Position numbers and translations under genes: made by a program. A DNA stretch of 64,000 nt from Streptomyces sp. NBC_00154 (lineage in GTDB: Bacteria > Actinomycetota > Actinomycetes > Streptomycetales > Streptomycetaceae): the NCBI RefSeq assembly GCF_026342835.1, contig NZ_JAPEMI010000001.1:7880501-7944500 (forward strand), written 5' to 3'. The notes under the pieces are model-generated. The model was given only the letters and a program-made list of their open reading frames with translations, did no database searches and had not been told where the DNA came from. Shown here piece by piece: positions 17,850-26,101 of this stretch (the first letter of the stretch is position 1; each line of letters begins with the position of its first letter).

Positions 17850-18179
17850 TCAGCAGAACCATCCGTTCTGCACCCAGCCGTTGCGGTTGACGTTGCCGTA
17901 GGCGAAGCCGTACACCCAGTCACCGCTGACGCTCTTCACATCGAAGGTCTGGGGGTAGGACAGTGTGCCCATCCAGGCCCCGCCGGGATCGGTCCGCACG
18001 TACAGGCTGTCCGCACAGACCGTCATCCGGACACCGGGGATACCGTTCGCCGCCTGGGCCGGGGCCGCGGTCAGCCCGACCCCGAGCGTGGTCAGGCATA
18101 TGAGGGTCAGAGCGCCCGAACCCACCCGGGACCTCACGCTCCGGCGCGATGCCTTTGCATCACGGCGCAGGCTCACCAT
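17850..18179 (-). CDS. Small secreted SH3-like protein
   Basis: 109 residues. An RR-containing N-region and a hydrophobic helix ending in APAQAA form a signal peptide. The mature part (VRMTVCADSLYVRTDPGG, GTLSYPQTFDVKSVSGDWVYGFAYG, NGWVQNGWFC) has the strand and loop pattern of a bacterial SH3 domain with two cysteines. The ATG at 18179 lies inside the stop of the upstream gene (ATGGTGA), so the pair is translationally coupled. Such secreted domains often bind cell wall; the role here is open. Confidence 0.72.
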   Translation of the reverse strand: MVSLRRDAKASRRSVRSRVGSGALTLICLTTLGVGLTAAPAQAANGIPGVRMTVCADSLYVRTDPGGAWMGTLSYPQTFDVKSVSGDWVYGFAYGNVNRNGWVQNGWFC

Positions 18180-18484
18180 GATCCGTAACCTCCTATGCAC
18201 TCCTCACGTACATAGCCCCAATCGTTGGGGCCGAAGTCGAAGGTCGCCGCCCAGCCGTTGTACACGGGGTGGACTCCGGGGGTGTGGCCGACCTTGTCCC
18301 CGTAGGGGAGGACGCGCAGGAGGCCGGTGGGGCCGGACGCACTGTCATAGTTCGCGTAGAAGCTTGCGCTCTGACAGACGATGATCGCGTGAGTGGGAAC
18401 CACAGCAGCATCGGCCGCTGGTGCCGTCAGGGCGAGAGGAGCGGCCACGGCGACAGCCGCTGCAAACCGCGCGAGTACCGACAT
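18173..18484 (-). CDS. Small secreted protein, SH3-like
   Basis: 103 residues from ATG 18484, with TATAGGAGAAAA directly upstream. The signal peptide is MSVLARFAAAVAVAAPLALT...ADAA. The mature part has ICQSASFYANYDSASG-like opening, GLLRVLPYGDKVGHTP, WAATFDFGPNDWGYVREECIGG, with two cysteines, resembling the neighbour in length and layout. It is the first gene of the coupled pair with 17850-18179. Function unknown. Confidence 0.7.
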   Translation of the reverse strand: MSVLARFAAAVAVAAPLALTAPAADAAVVPTHAIIVCQSASFYANYDSASGPTGLLRVLPYGDKVGHTPGVHPVYNGWAATFDFGPNDWGYVREECIGGYGSW

Positions 18485-18577
18485 TTTTCTCCTATAGGTG
18501 GGGGTGCGTGGGGGGTGTGTGGGGGTGCGAAATTCAGCGAGACGCGCCGCGGACACCCAGCCGCGCGGCGCGGGCCT

Positions 18578-19288
18578 TCAGTCGTTGTCGTTGTAGAAGG
18601 TGATGCCGCGCCAGTCGGTGACGCAGTCGCGGTCCATGAACACCCAGCCCAGACCGGTGTCTCGTACTGCGATGGCCGGGTTGGAGCCGTTGGTGGTGTA
18701 GCGGTACGCAACGGTGCTGCTCGGCGTGCCCGCCGGGTCGCGCAGCGAGCCGGCGGTGTAGGAGCTCGAGGTGTAGTAGTTGAAGTACGCCCCGCAGCCC
18801 GGGTTGACTGTGATCGAGGTGCCGTCCTGCGCCGCGTGCGCGGCGGCGTTGAAGTCGTAGCCGAAGGAGCGGCGGTGCCCGAGCGCGTCCTTGGTGCTGT
18901 CGCTGCAGGACTCCGGGACCGAGGCCGTGGGGTTGTTGCTGAGTGCGCCGGGCGGGATCCAGGCGCAGAGGTTGTTGTTTCCGTAGTTTCGGCCGTAGTG
19001 GTAGTTACTCGGGTTGGTCTGGTGGACATCGAAGGACGAGCCGGCCATGGCGGTGCCGATCCAGTAGCCGCAGGGCATGTTCTGCAGCCAGGTGCCGGCC
19101 GGGACGGTTCCGCTGTTGTTGCACACTGTCGGCTTGGGGGAGTTGGGCTGGATGACGTAGCGGTTCACCGCGGCCTGCGCGGTGGTGCTGATGGTCAGCA
19201 GTCCGGCGACGGCACAGCCGGCGGCCAGCACGGCTGTGATCCGCCCGTGGCGGCGCAGGAGCCCTCTGCGCTGGTGCGTTCTGCTCAT
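18578..19288 (-). CDS. Secreted hypothetical protein, Cys-containing
   Basis: 236 residues from ATG 19288, preceded by AAGGAGAGG. A basic N-region and hydrophobic core ending STTAQAAV form a signal peptide. The mature protein is rich in Asn, Ser, Tyr and Gly (YHYGRNYGNNNLCAWIP) with about six cysteines, suggesting disulfide bonding, and ends CVTDWRGITFYNDND. No catalytic motif is recognised. The composition fits an extracellular binding or structural protein. Confidence 0.68.
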   Translation of the reverse strand: MSRTHQRRGLLRRHGRITAVLAAGCAVAGLLTISTTAQAAVNRYVIQPNSPKPTVCNNSGTVPAGTWLQNMPCGYWIGTAMAGSSFDVHQTNPSNYHYGRNYGNNNLCAWIPPGALSNNPTASVPESCSDSTKDALGHRRSFGYDFNAAAHAAQDGTSITVNPGCGAYFNYYTSSSYTAGSLRDPAGTPSSTVAYRYTTNGSNPAIAVRDTGLGWVFMDRDCVTDWRGITFYNDND

Positions 19289-19338
19289 GATGATCCTCTC
19301 CTTGGCAGGGGTGGCAGGAACGTGCCCCACGGTGAGCC

Positions 19339-19370
19339 GCCGGCTCGCATGGCCGTAGCGGAGAGCCGGC
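19339..19370 (-). terminator. Stem-loop after the GH79 gene
   Basis: GCCGGCTC (19339-19346) pairs with GAGCCGGC (19363-19370) just downstream of the GH79 stop at 19378, and would separate it from the secreted-protein gene that follows. Confidence 0.5.
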
Positions 19371-19377
19371 CAATGGC

Positions 19378-21027
19378 TCAGCGGGAGAAGCGGACGATCT
19401 GCGCGGTGCCGGGGGCCACAGTGATGGCCGAGATATTGGCGCCGACGTGCACCGGCTCGCTGTATGGCGTGTGGTCGGGGGTGCCCGCAGGGGTTACGGA
19501 GCTGCCGCCGAGGGTGATCGCGCCGGCTTCCAGGGAGGTGAGGCCGCCGGGGGCGGAGCTGGCCAGGGTCGTTTGCCGACCGGAGCGGAAGCCCTTGGGG
19601 AGCTTCAGCGTGACCGTGTCGTCGGTGGCGTCCGTGGCGGTCGGGTCCTGGACGTTGATGAGCACCACGCTCAAGCTCGAGTCGTCGCCCCTGATCGCGT
19701 ACGCACGCAGCTTGCCCAGGTCCTCGTCCGGCAGGGCCAGGTCGACGAAGCGGCCCTGGGGAAGCTGGCGGAAGGTCCACAGGCCGTAGTAGAGGGCAGA
19801 GGCCGACAGTTGGTGGGTGTCGAGGGCGGACTGGTCGGCGGCGCAGAAGGCGCCGTAGTAGCGGTACGAGATGGGGTAGTCGGCGGAGTCGCGTGGCTTG
19901 AAGTCGCCGCAGACGGCCGCCGTGTTGGTGTGGAAGAGCAGTCGGCTGACGCCGTTCTGGGCGGTCTCCAGGAGATAGTCGAGCGACCACAGGGACGATC
20001 CGTAGGCATCGCTCACTCCGGGCTGGCCGCTGCAGGAGGCGCTGTTGGATTCGTTGAGCGTCATCGGCACGGTGTGGTGCAGCCGGTCGCCGACGGCTTT
20101 GATGCCCTGCAGTTTGGTGCGGGCGGTGAGGTAGGTGCCGGCGGACATGAGCTGCGGCATGGTGGCGGTCGACGTGCCGCAGTGGCTGCCGGCGTAGAGG
20201 TGCGAGGCCAGTTCGGCGAGGGTACGCCGGGGGGCGTCGGGACCGTCGGCCAGGGCGGCATCGGTGAACCCGTTGATGGTGGAGTTGGTGACTGCCGTGT
20301 TCGCCGACGGCCCGGTCATCTTCAGGTGTGTGTCCGGCAGCGCGGTGTCGATTTCGTCCTGGTAATGCTTGACGGTGGACCACATCTCGGCCGGGGTGAG
20401 CGTGGTGACGTTGTCGTACTCGTTGCCCACCTCGACAGAGAGCAGGTCGTCGCCGAGCGTGGCGTGCGCGGCCTTCACCTCTGCTACCACCTGGTCCATC
20501 GTGACCTGCGGAGCCGGGTCCTTCGCCGGGTTCTTGAGCTTGGCCGGGTCGATGAGGGACTTGAGCGGTACGCCCAGGGTGACCTTCCACCCGGTGGCGT
20601 CCAGCAGCTTCTTCAGGCCGTCGAGGTCCGCCTGGTCGGCGGTGCCGCCGATGGCCTGCGCCGGCGCGGGGTTGTCCTTGAACGTGCCGAAGGCCGGCCA
20701 TACCAGGTCCATCGAGTAACCGCCGAGGCGCAGAACGCCGTGATCGCCGAGCGTCTTCAGCCGCTCGGCGAGCAGGTCCTTGGTCAGATAGCCGTGCGCG
20801 AAGTCCGCCGACTCCACGGAGAAGCCCTGCATGCCGACCTTCAGCCGGGTCTGTGACGCAGAGCCCGATGCGTCCAGGGCGAAGGGTGTCGCCGACCGGG
20901 CCGTCTGCCCGGCCCCCGGCCCCGGCGCCGGGTCGGCGAAGGCCTGGCCGGCGCAGACGAAGAGAGCGGCGGCGGCCGCCAGGGCGGCCGGCCGCAACAG
21001 CGTGGCGGGCGAGGTGCGCATACGCAT
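19378..21027 (-). CDS. Secreted GH79-type glycoside hydrolase
   Basis: 549 residues. The start is ATG 21027, with AAGGAG about 9 bases upstream. Signal peptide LAAAAALFVCAGQAFA. The TIM-barrel has SVEVGNEYDNV (acid/base E203) and PMTLNESNSASC (nucleophile E326), the spacing of GH79 beta-glucuronidases and heparanase-like enzymes; the C-terminus forms a beta-sandwich. Likely it cleaves glucuronosyl residues from extracellular polysaccharide. It is divergent from the uptake operon but next to its LacI regulator, with a candidate LacI box upstream. The substrate is inferred from family and context. Confidence 0.8.
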   Translation of the reverse strand: MRMRTSPATLLRPAALAAAAALFVCAGQAFADPAPGPGAGQTARSATPFALDASGSASQTRLKVGMQGFSVESADFAHGYLTKDLLAERLKTLGDHGVLRLGGYSMDLVWPAFGTFKDNPAPAQAIGGTADQADLDGLKKLLDATGWKVTLGVPLKSLIDPAKLKNPAKDPAPQVTMDQVVAEVKAAHATLGDDLLSVEVGNEYDNVTTLTPAEMWSTVKHYQDEIDTALPDTHLKMTGPSANTAVTNSTINGFTDAALADGPDAPRRTLAELASHLYAGSHCGTSTATMPQLMSAGTYLTARTKLQGIKAVGDRLHHTVPMTLNESNSASCSGQPGVSDAYGSSLWSLDYLLETAQNGVSRLLFHTNTAAVCGDFKPRDSADYPISYRYYGAFCAADQSALDTHQLSASALYYGLWTFRQLPQGRFVDLALPDEDLGKLRAYAIRGDDSSLSVVLINVQDPTATDATDDTVTLKLPKGFRSGRQTTLASSAPGGLTSLEAGAITLGGSSVTPAGTPDHTPYSEPVHVGANISAITVAPGTAQIVRFSR

Positions 21028-21079
21028 GGTGAGGGCTCCTTGGACCGGGCTGATGCGTCTCGACGAGCAAGATCCACCT

Positions 21080-21093
21080 AGTAAACGTTTTCT
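21080..21093. promoter_or_regulatory. Candidate LacI-family operator upstream of GH79
   Basis: AGTAAACGTTTTCT has the central AAACGTTT palindrome typical of LacI/GalR operators and lies about 55-65 bases upstream of the GH79 start. It sits inside a wider CCACC...GGTGG dyad (21074-21102). The neighbouring LacI protein is the obvious ligand. Confidence 0.6.
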
Positions 21094-21169
21094 CGCTGGT
21101 GGACCTTGCAGCCCCTCCGAGGGGTCTGTCAATGCCTGGGACACAAACGGCAGTTGAGGCCGGTCGGGC

Positions 21170-22165
21170 TCAAGCCCGGGCCGCGCCCGTCGAAGCCCGC
21201 ACCACGAGTTCGGTAGGCAGCCGGACCGTGCCGGTCCGGCCCGCCTTCGTCAGCTGGTTCCACAGCAGGTCCCAGGCGCGGCGGCCCACTTCCTCGGTCG
21301 GCAGCCGTACGGTCGTCAGCGGCGGGGCGAGGAACTGCGCGACCGGAATGTCGTCGAACCCGGCCAGCGAGATGTCCCCTGGCACATCGAAACCGCGCTC
21401 GCGCATCCGAGCCAGACTCCCGATGGCCACCAGGTCGTTGAACGCCACGACGGCACTCACCCCGGCGGCCACCAGCGCGGGCAGCGCGCGATAGCCGTCG
21501 TCGCTGGTGGATCCTGCGGGCTCCACGGTCACCCGGATCCGCAGGCCGGCGGCGGTGTCGCCCAGGGCGCGCTGACGCTCTGCGTCCGACCAGGAGGTCG
21601 GCGGTCCGGCGAGGTAGCCGATGTGCCGGTGGCCGAGCCCGGCGAGGTGGCGCACGACCTCGGCCATGCCCGCGTACGAGTCCACTCCGGCCGAGCTGAT
21701 GGGCAGATCACCGACCGAGCGGTTGGTGCACACGAGCGGGCCGCGGCCGAACCGTGCGAGGTCGTCCAGCGCCAGCCGCGGCGAGCAGAGCACCAAGCCG
21801 TCGCAGTGCAGGGCGAGTTCCTGGATCAGCGTCCGCTCCTCGTCCGGGCTCTCCTTGGCGTCGGCCACGAGCAGCCGGTGGTCCTGGGCAGCGGTCGCAT
21901 CGGCCAGCCCGCCCAGCAGCTCGGAGAACGACGGATTGCGCAGGTCAGGCACGACGACGCCGATCAGTCGGGTCACCCCGGCCTGCAGATTTCGGGCGGT
22001 GCCGCTGGGCCGGTAGTGCAACTCCGCCGCCGCGAGTCGCACCCGACGGATCAGCTCGGGGTCCGTCACGCGCCTGCCGTTGAGCACGCGCGAGACGGTC
22101 GCGGTCGACACCCTGGCCACACGGGCGACGTCGACGATGGTCGGCCTGCGGGTCACCTCGGGCAT
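21170..22165 (-). CDS. LacI-family transcriptional regulator
   Basis: 331 residues. The N-terminal HTH is complete (TIVDVARVARVSTATVSRVLNGRRVTD), followed by a type-I periplasmic-binding-like effector domain (LIGVVVPDLRNPSFSELLGGLAD through ISLAGFDDIPVAQFLAPPLTTV). It lies between the GH79 gene and the kdgD-gudD-symporter operon, so it probably represses both until a uronate or aldarate appears. The effector is inferred. Confidence 0.9.
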   Translation of the reverse strand: MPEVTRRPTIVDVARVARVSTATVSRVLNGRRVTDPELIRRVRLAAAELHYRPSGTARNLQAGVTRLIGVVVPDLRNPSFSELLGGLADATAAQDHRLLVADAKESPDEERTLIQELALHCDGLVLCSPRLALDDLARFGRGPLVCTNRSVGDLPISSAGVDSYAGMAEVVRHLAGLGHRHIGYLAGPPTSWSDAERQRALGDTAAGLRIRVTVEPAGSTSDDGYRALPALVAAGVSAVVAFNDLVAIGSLARMRERGFDVPGDISLAGFDDIPVAQFLAPPLTTVRLPTEEVGRRAWDLLWNQLTKAGRTGTVRLPTELVVRASTGAARA

Positions 22166-22176
22166 GCCAGGACCTT

Positions 22177-22258
22177 AACCCCATGCAAGGGGGTTGCCCC
22201 ATCCCGGAGCCGTTCCCTAGAGTCCACGTCCAGCATTCCTGAACATAATCTTCGTTCA
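22177..22258. promoter_or_regulatory. Divergent control region, two dyads
   Basis: Between the lacI and kdgD starts are two inverted repeats: AACCCC/GGGGTT (22177-22182 and 22190-22195) close to lacI, and TGAAC/GTTCA (22240-22244 and 22254-22258) nearer kdgD. Either could be an operator. Neither contains the AAACGTTT core seen upstream of GH79. Confidence 0.4.
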
Positions 22259-22296
22259 CATACATGCACATCTCTGTCGGCTCGAGGGGTTTCGTG

Positions 22297-23220
22297 ATGC
22301 CGCATCTCGATGGCGTGCTGTTCTTTCCGGTCACCCCCTTCGACGCTTCCGGCGCGCTCGACACGGCCGCGCTGGCCAAGCACCTGGAGGCCGGTCTTGA
22401 GGCCGGTCCCGGCGGCGTGTTCACGGCCTGCGGAACCGGGGAGTTCCACGCTCTGGCCCCGCAGGAGTACGCCGAGGTGGTAGGCGTCACCGTCGAGGTC
22501 ACTGCCGGCCGGGTGCCGGTGTACGCGGGTGCGGGCGGTGCGTTGCCCCTGGCCCGGCAGTTCGCCCGGGCGGCCCGGGACGGCGGCGCGGACGGCCTGC
22601 TCCTTCTCCCGCCCTATCTCGTGCAGACGCCGGCCGCCGGCCTTGTGGCGTATGTCGAGGCGGTGGCAGCCGCCACCGAGCTGCCGTTGATCGTGTACCA
22701 CCGCGACAACGCCCGCTTCGACCCTGCCTCGGCGGCCGCCACCGCCCGCCTCCCACAGGTCAGCGGCTTCAAGGATGGCATCGGCGACCTGGGCCACCTT
22801 GCGCGCATGGTGACGGCGGTCCGCGGCGAACTGGGCGGTAAGCCGTTCCAGTTCTTCAACGGCACGCCTACCGCGGAGGCAACGGTCCTGGCCCACCGCG
22901 CGATCGGCGTCGACCTGTACTCCTCCGCGGTCTTCTGCTTCGCTCCGGAGATCTCGCTCGCCTTCTACCACGCCGTACGGGACGGCGACGACGAGCTCGT
23001 CGAGGCCCTGCTGTCCCGGTTCTTCCACCCGCTCGTCGCCCTGCGCGAGAAGGTCCCGGGATACGCGGTCGCGCTCGTCAAGGCAGCCGTACGCCAGCGT
23101 GGCCTCGACGTGGGCGGCGTCCGCCCGCCGCTGGTCGACCCCACCCCGGAGCACTTGGCGGAGCTGCGCCGGATCACCGAGGCCGGGCTGGCCGTGTGCG
23201 ACGAGGCCGGTGTGCGATGA
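22297..23220 (+). CDS. kdgD: 5-dehydro-4-deoxyglucarate dehydratase (DapA family)
   Basis: 307 residues of the dihydrodipicolinate synthase superfamily. FFPVTPFDASG at the N-terminus, Tyr134 in LIVYHRDN and the Schiff-base lysine K159 in GFKDGIGDL match the KDG dehydratase/decarboxylase branch, which converts 5-keto-4-deoxyglucarate to 2,5-dioxopentanoate with loss of CO2 and water. The start is set at ATG 22297 (or GTG 22294) behind GAGGGG; an ATG at 22264 is also in frame. Its stop overlaps the next start (ATGA). Confidence 0.85.
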   Translation: MPHLDGVLFFPVTPFDASGALDTAALAKHLEAGLEAGPGGVFTACGTGEFHALAPQEYAEVVGVTVEVTAGRVPVYAGAGGALPLARQFARAARDGGADGLLLLPPYLVQTPAAGLVAYVEAVAAATELPLIVYHRDNARFDPASAAATARLPQVSGFKDGIGDLGHLARMVTAVRGELGGKPFQFFNGTPTAEATVLAHRAIGVDLYSSAVFCFAPEISLAFYHAVRDGDDELVEALLSRFFHPLVALREKVPGYAVALVKAAVRQRGLDVGGVRPPLVDPTPEHLAELRRITEAGLAVCDEAGVR

Positions 23221-24485
23221 CGGACCGGCTGCGCATCACCGAAGTCACCCTCACCCCGGTCGCCTTCCGTGACCCACCGCTGCTCAACGCCGTGGGCGTG
23301 CACGAGCCGTATGCGTTGCGGGCGATCGTGGAGATATCCACCGACCAGGGCCTCACCGGCCTGGGCGAGACATACGCCGACGAGGGTCACCTGCGCCGCC
23401 TCGCCGTCGCTGCCCGCGCGATCACCGGCATGGACGTGCACGCACTGGGCACGATGCACCAGCGCATCGCGGCCGAACTCGCGGGCGACACAGGCGCCGA
23501 CGGCCACGGCCTCACCGGCATGATCACCTCCAGCTCCACCACCGACCGGGTCTTCTCGCCCTTCGAGGTCGCCTGCCTCGACATCCAGGGCAAGACCGCC
23601 GGCCGCCCGGTGGCCGACCTGCTCGGAGGCGCCGTACGCGACGAAGTACCGTTCAGCGCCTACCTCTTCTACAAGTGGGCCGCTCACCCCGGCGCCGACC
23701 CCGACTCCTGGGGCGAGGCCCTGGACGCCGACGGCATCGTCGCCCAGGCCCGTCGCATGGTCGGCGAGTACGGCTTCTCCGCCATCAAACTCAAGGGGGG
23801 CGTGCTGCCGCCCGAGGAGGAGATCGAGACCATCCGCGCCCTGCGCGCGGCCTTTCCCGAGCATCCGCTGCGCCTGGACCCCAACGCTGCCTGGTCCGTA
23901 CCGACCTCGCTCAAGGTCGCCGCCGACCTCGACGGCGTCCTCGAATACCTCGAGGACCCCACACCCGGGCAGGCCGGGATGGCGCAGGTGGCCCGCGAGG
24001 TGCCGATGCCGCTGGCCACCAACATGTGCGTCGTCGCCTTCGACGAGGTGGCGCCTGCGGTCGCCCAGGACGCGGTGCAGGTGGTGCTCTCCGACCACCA
24101 CTACTGGGGCGGCCTGCACCGCTCCAAGCTGCTCGCCGGCATCTGCGACACCTTCCGGCTGGGCCTGTCCATGCACTCCAACTCCCATCTGGGCATCAGC
24201 CTCGCGGCCATGGTCCAGCTCGCCGCGACCACCCCCAACCTCACCTACGCCTGCGACACGCACTGGCCCTGGAAGACCGAGGACGTGATCGCACCGGGAG
24301 CGCTCACCTTCGATGGCGGCGCGGTAGGGGTGCCGCGTGCCCCGGGTCTCGGTGTCGAACTGGACCGGGACGCGCTGGCCCGCCTGCACGAGCAGTACCT
24401 GGCGTGCGGGCTGCGCAACCGCGACGACACCGGATACATGCAACGCCTCCACTCCGACTACCGGCTCCGCTCGCCGCGCTGGTAG
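23217..24485 (+). CDS. gudD: Glucarate dehydratase (enolase superfamily)
   Basis: 422 residues. The motifs fit glucarate dehydratase rather than other enolase-superfamily sugar-acid dehydratases: the KxK base IKLKGG (K191, K193), metal-ligand blocks LRLDPNAAW and YLEDPTPG, the ATNMCVV segment, and the second base in MHSNSHLGISLA (H320). It makes 5-keto-4-deoxyglucarate, the substrate of the preceding gene, and overlaps it by 4 bp. No uronate dehydrogenase to make glucarate from glucuronate is visible nearby. Confidence 0.85.
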   Translation: MTDRLRITEVTLTPVAFRDPPLLNAVGVHEPYALRAIVEISTDQGLTGLGETYADEGHLRRLAVAARAITGMDVHALGTMHQRIAAELAGDTGADGHGLTGMITSSSTTDRVFSPFEVACLDIQGKTAGRPVADLLGGAVRDEVPFSAYLFYKWAAHPGADPDSWGEALDADGIVAQARRMVGEYGFSAIKLKGGVLPPEEEIETIRALRAAFPEHPLRLDPNAAWSVPTSLKVAADLDGVLEYLEDPTPGQAGMAQVAREVPMPLATNMCVVAFDEVAPAVAQDAVQVVLSDHHYWGGLHRSKLLAGICDTFRLGLSMHSNSHLGISLAAMVQLAATTPNLTYACDTHWPWKTEDVIAPGALTFDGGAVGVPRAPGLGVELDRDALARLHEQYLACGLRNRDDTGYMQRLHSDYRLRSPRW

Positions 24486-24525
24486 GTGGCCGCTTCCCTC
24501 CGCAGTCCGCTCTTAAGGAGTTCTC

Positions 24526-26040
24526 ATGGCTTGGCTCGACTGGGTAGCCCTGTGCGGCTACTTCCTGGTGATGCTGCTGATAGGCGTGTGGTCCCACAAG
24601 CGGATCAGCGGCGTCAGCGACTACTTCACGGGCGGGGGCCGGATGCCGTGGTGGCTGTCCGGCATCTCGCACCACATGTCCGGCTACAGCGCGGCGGTCT
24701 TCGTCGCGTACGCCGCCGTCGCCTACAGCTACGGCATCACCGTCTACTTCTGGGCCTTCGTGCCGCTGGCCCTCGCAACCGGCGTCGGCGCGTTTCTCTT
24801 CGCGCCGCGCTGGAACCGGCTGCGGGCCCGCTTCAACGTCGTCTCCCCGCTGGAGTATCTGGCGAAGCGCTACAACATCCCGACCCAGCAGGCGCTCGCC
24901 TGGAGCGGTGCGCTGCTGAAGGTCTTCGATGTCGCCGCCAAATGGGCCTCGGTGGCGATCCTGCTCAACGTCTTCACCGGCATGTCGATGACGACCGGAA
25001 TCCTCATCACCGGCGTCGTCACCCTGTTGTACTGCACGGTGGGCGGGCTGTGGGCGGACGCGCTCACCGACTTCGGCCAGTTCGTCATCCAGGGGGTCGC
25101 CGCACTGTCCATGCTGATCGCCGTGATCGTGAAGCTGAACGGCCACGGCGGGCTCGGGGGGATGTGGGACAAGCTCCCCGAGGGGCACACCCACCCGCTC
25201 GTCGGCCCGTACACCGCGGGCTTCCTCACTGCGTACATCGTCATCAAGCTGTTCGAGTACAACGGCGGCATGTGGAACCTGGCCCAGCGCTACATGGCCA
25301 CCGAGAACGCCCGTGGCGCCCGCCGCTCGGCCCTGTTGTCCGCCGCGCTCTACCTCATCTGGCCGGCCGTGCTGCTCTTCCCGTCCGTGGCCGCCGGGGT
25401 GCTGATGCCGCACGTCGCAGACCCGCAGCAGGTCTACGCGCTGATGGCCAAGCAGTACCTGCCGATGGGCCTTATCGGCCTCACGCTGGCCGGCATGTTC
25501 TCCCACACCATGGCGATGGCCTCGTCCGACGCCAATGCTATCTCCGCGGTCATCACCCGCGACATCATGCCGGTCGTCTCGCGGCGGGCCCGCTCGATGA
25601 GCGCCGAGGCCGGGCTGCTGGCGGCGCGGGTGTGCACGGTCGCCTTCGTGTCGATCAGCATGATCGTGGCGATCCAGGCCGACCACTTCGGCGGGGTCCT
25701 CGGCATCATCGTGAAGCTGGTCGGGGCCGTGATGGGCCCGATCTCCATCCCGATGCTGCTCGGTCTGCTGCCGGCCTTCCGGCGCTGCGGGCCGATCGCG
25801 GCGCTCGCCTCGTGGGCGCTGGGGCTGGGGGCGTACTTCCTGCTCACGTACGGCATCGAGCCGGCCAACCAGACCTGGCTGGTGGCCACGCCCCTGGTGA
25901 CATCGCTGATCGTCTACATGGGGGTGGGTCTGGTCAAGCCGGAGCCCTCCGGCGAGGCCGACGCGATCGTCGCTGCGATCGGCTCCGACGGTCCGCAGGG
26001 CGCGGCGACCGAGGCGCCCGTACCGGTGGCCGCCGACTGA
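24526..26040 (+). CDS. Sodium:solute symporter (SSS family)
   Basis: 504 residues, about 13 membrane helices starting with WVALCGYFLVMLLIGVWSHKR, and the SSS hallmarks ISGVSDYFTGGGRMPWW and GGLWADALTDFGQFVIQG. AAGGAG stands 7 bases before the ATG. It follows gudD by 40 bp and most likely imports the uronate, aldarate or glycoside released by the GH79 enzymes; the exact sugar is inferred. Confidence 0.87.
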   Translation: MAWLDWVALCGYFLVMLLIGVWSHKRISGVSDYFTGGGRMPWWLSGISHHMSGYSAAVFVAYAAVAYSYGITVYFWAFVPLALATGVGAFLFAPRWNRLRARFNVVSPLEYLAKRYNIPTQQALAWSGALLKVFDVAAKWASVAILLNVFTGMSMTTGILITGVVTLLYCTVGGLWADALTDFGQFVIQGVAALSMLIAVIVKLNGHGGLGGMWDKLPEGHTHPLVGPYTAGFLTAYIVIKLFEYNGGMWNLAQRYMATENARGARRSALLSAALYLIWPAVLLFPSVAAGVLMPHVADPQQVYALMAKQYLPMGLIGLTLAGMFSHTMAMASSDANAISAVITRDIMPVVSRRARSMSAEAGLLAARVCTVAFVSISMIVAIQADHFGGVLGIIVKLVGAVMGPISIPMLLGLLPAFRRCGPIAALASWALGLGAYFLLTYGIEPANQTWLVATPLVTSLIVYMGVGLVKPEPSGEADAIVAAIGSDGPQGAATEAPVPVAAD

Positions 26041-26101
26041 CGCAGGAGAGCGCGGGGCCCGGGGCACGCCCCCGGGCCTGTCCACCCCGGAAGGAGCCCC
26101 C

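Noticed and set aside
18578..21070. One 830-codon minus-strand frame covering two genes
   Set aside because: Its first 500 codons are the wrong frame of the GH79 gene (Arg/Pro-rich, no motifs); only the last 236 codons, from ATG 19288 with a ribosome site and signal peptide, are a real protein.
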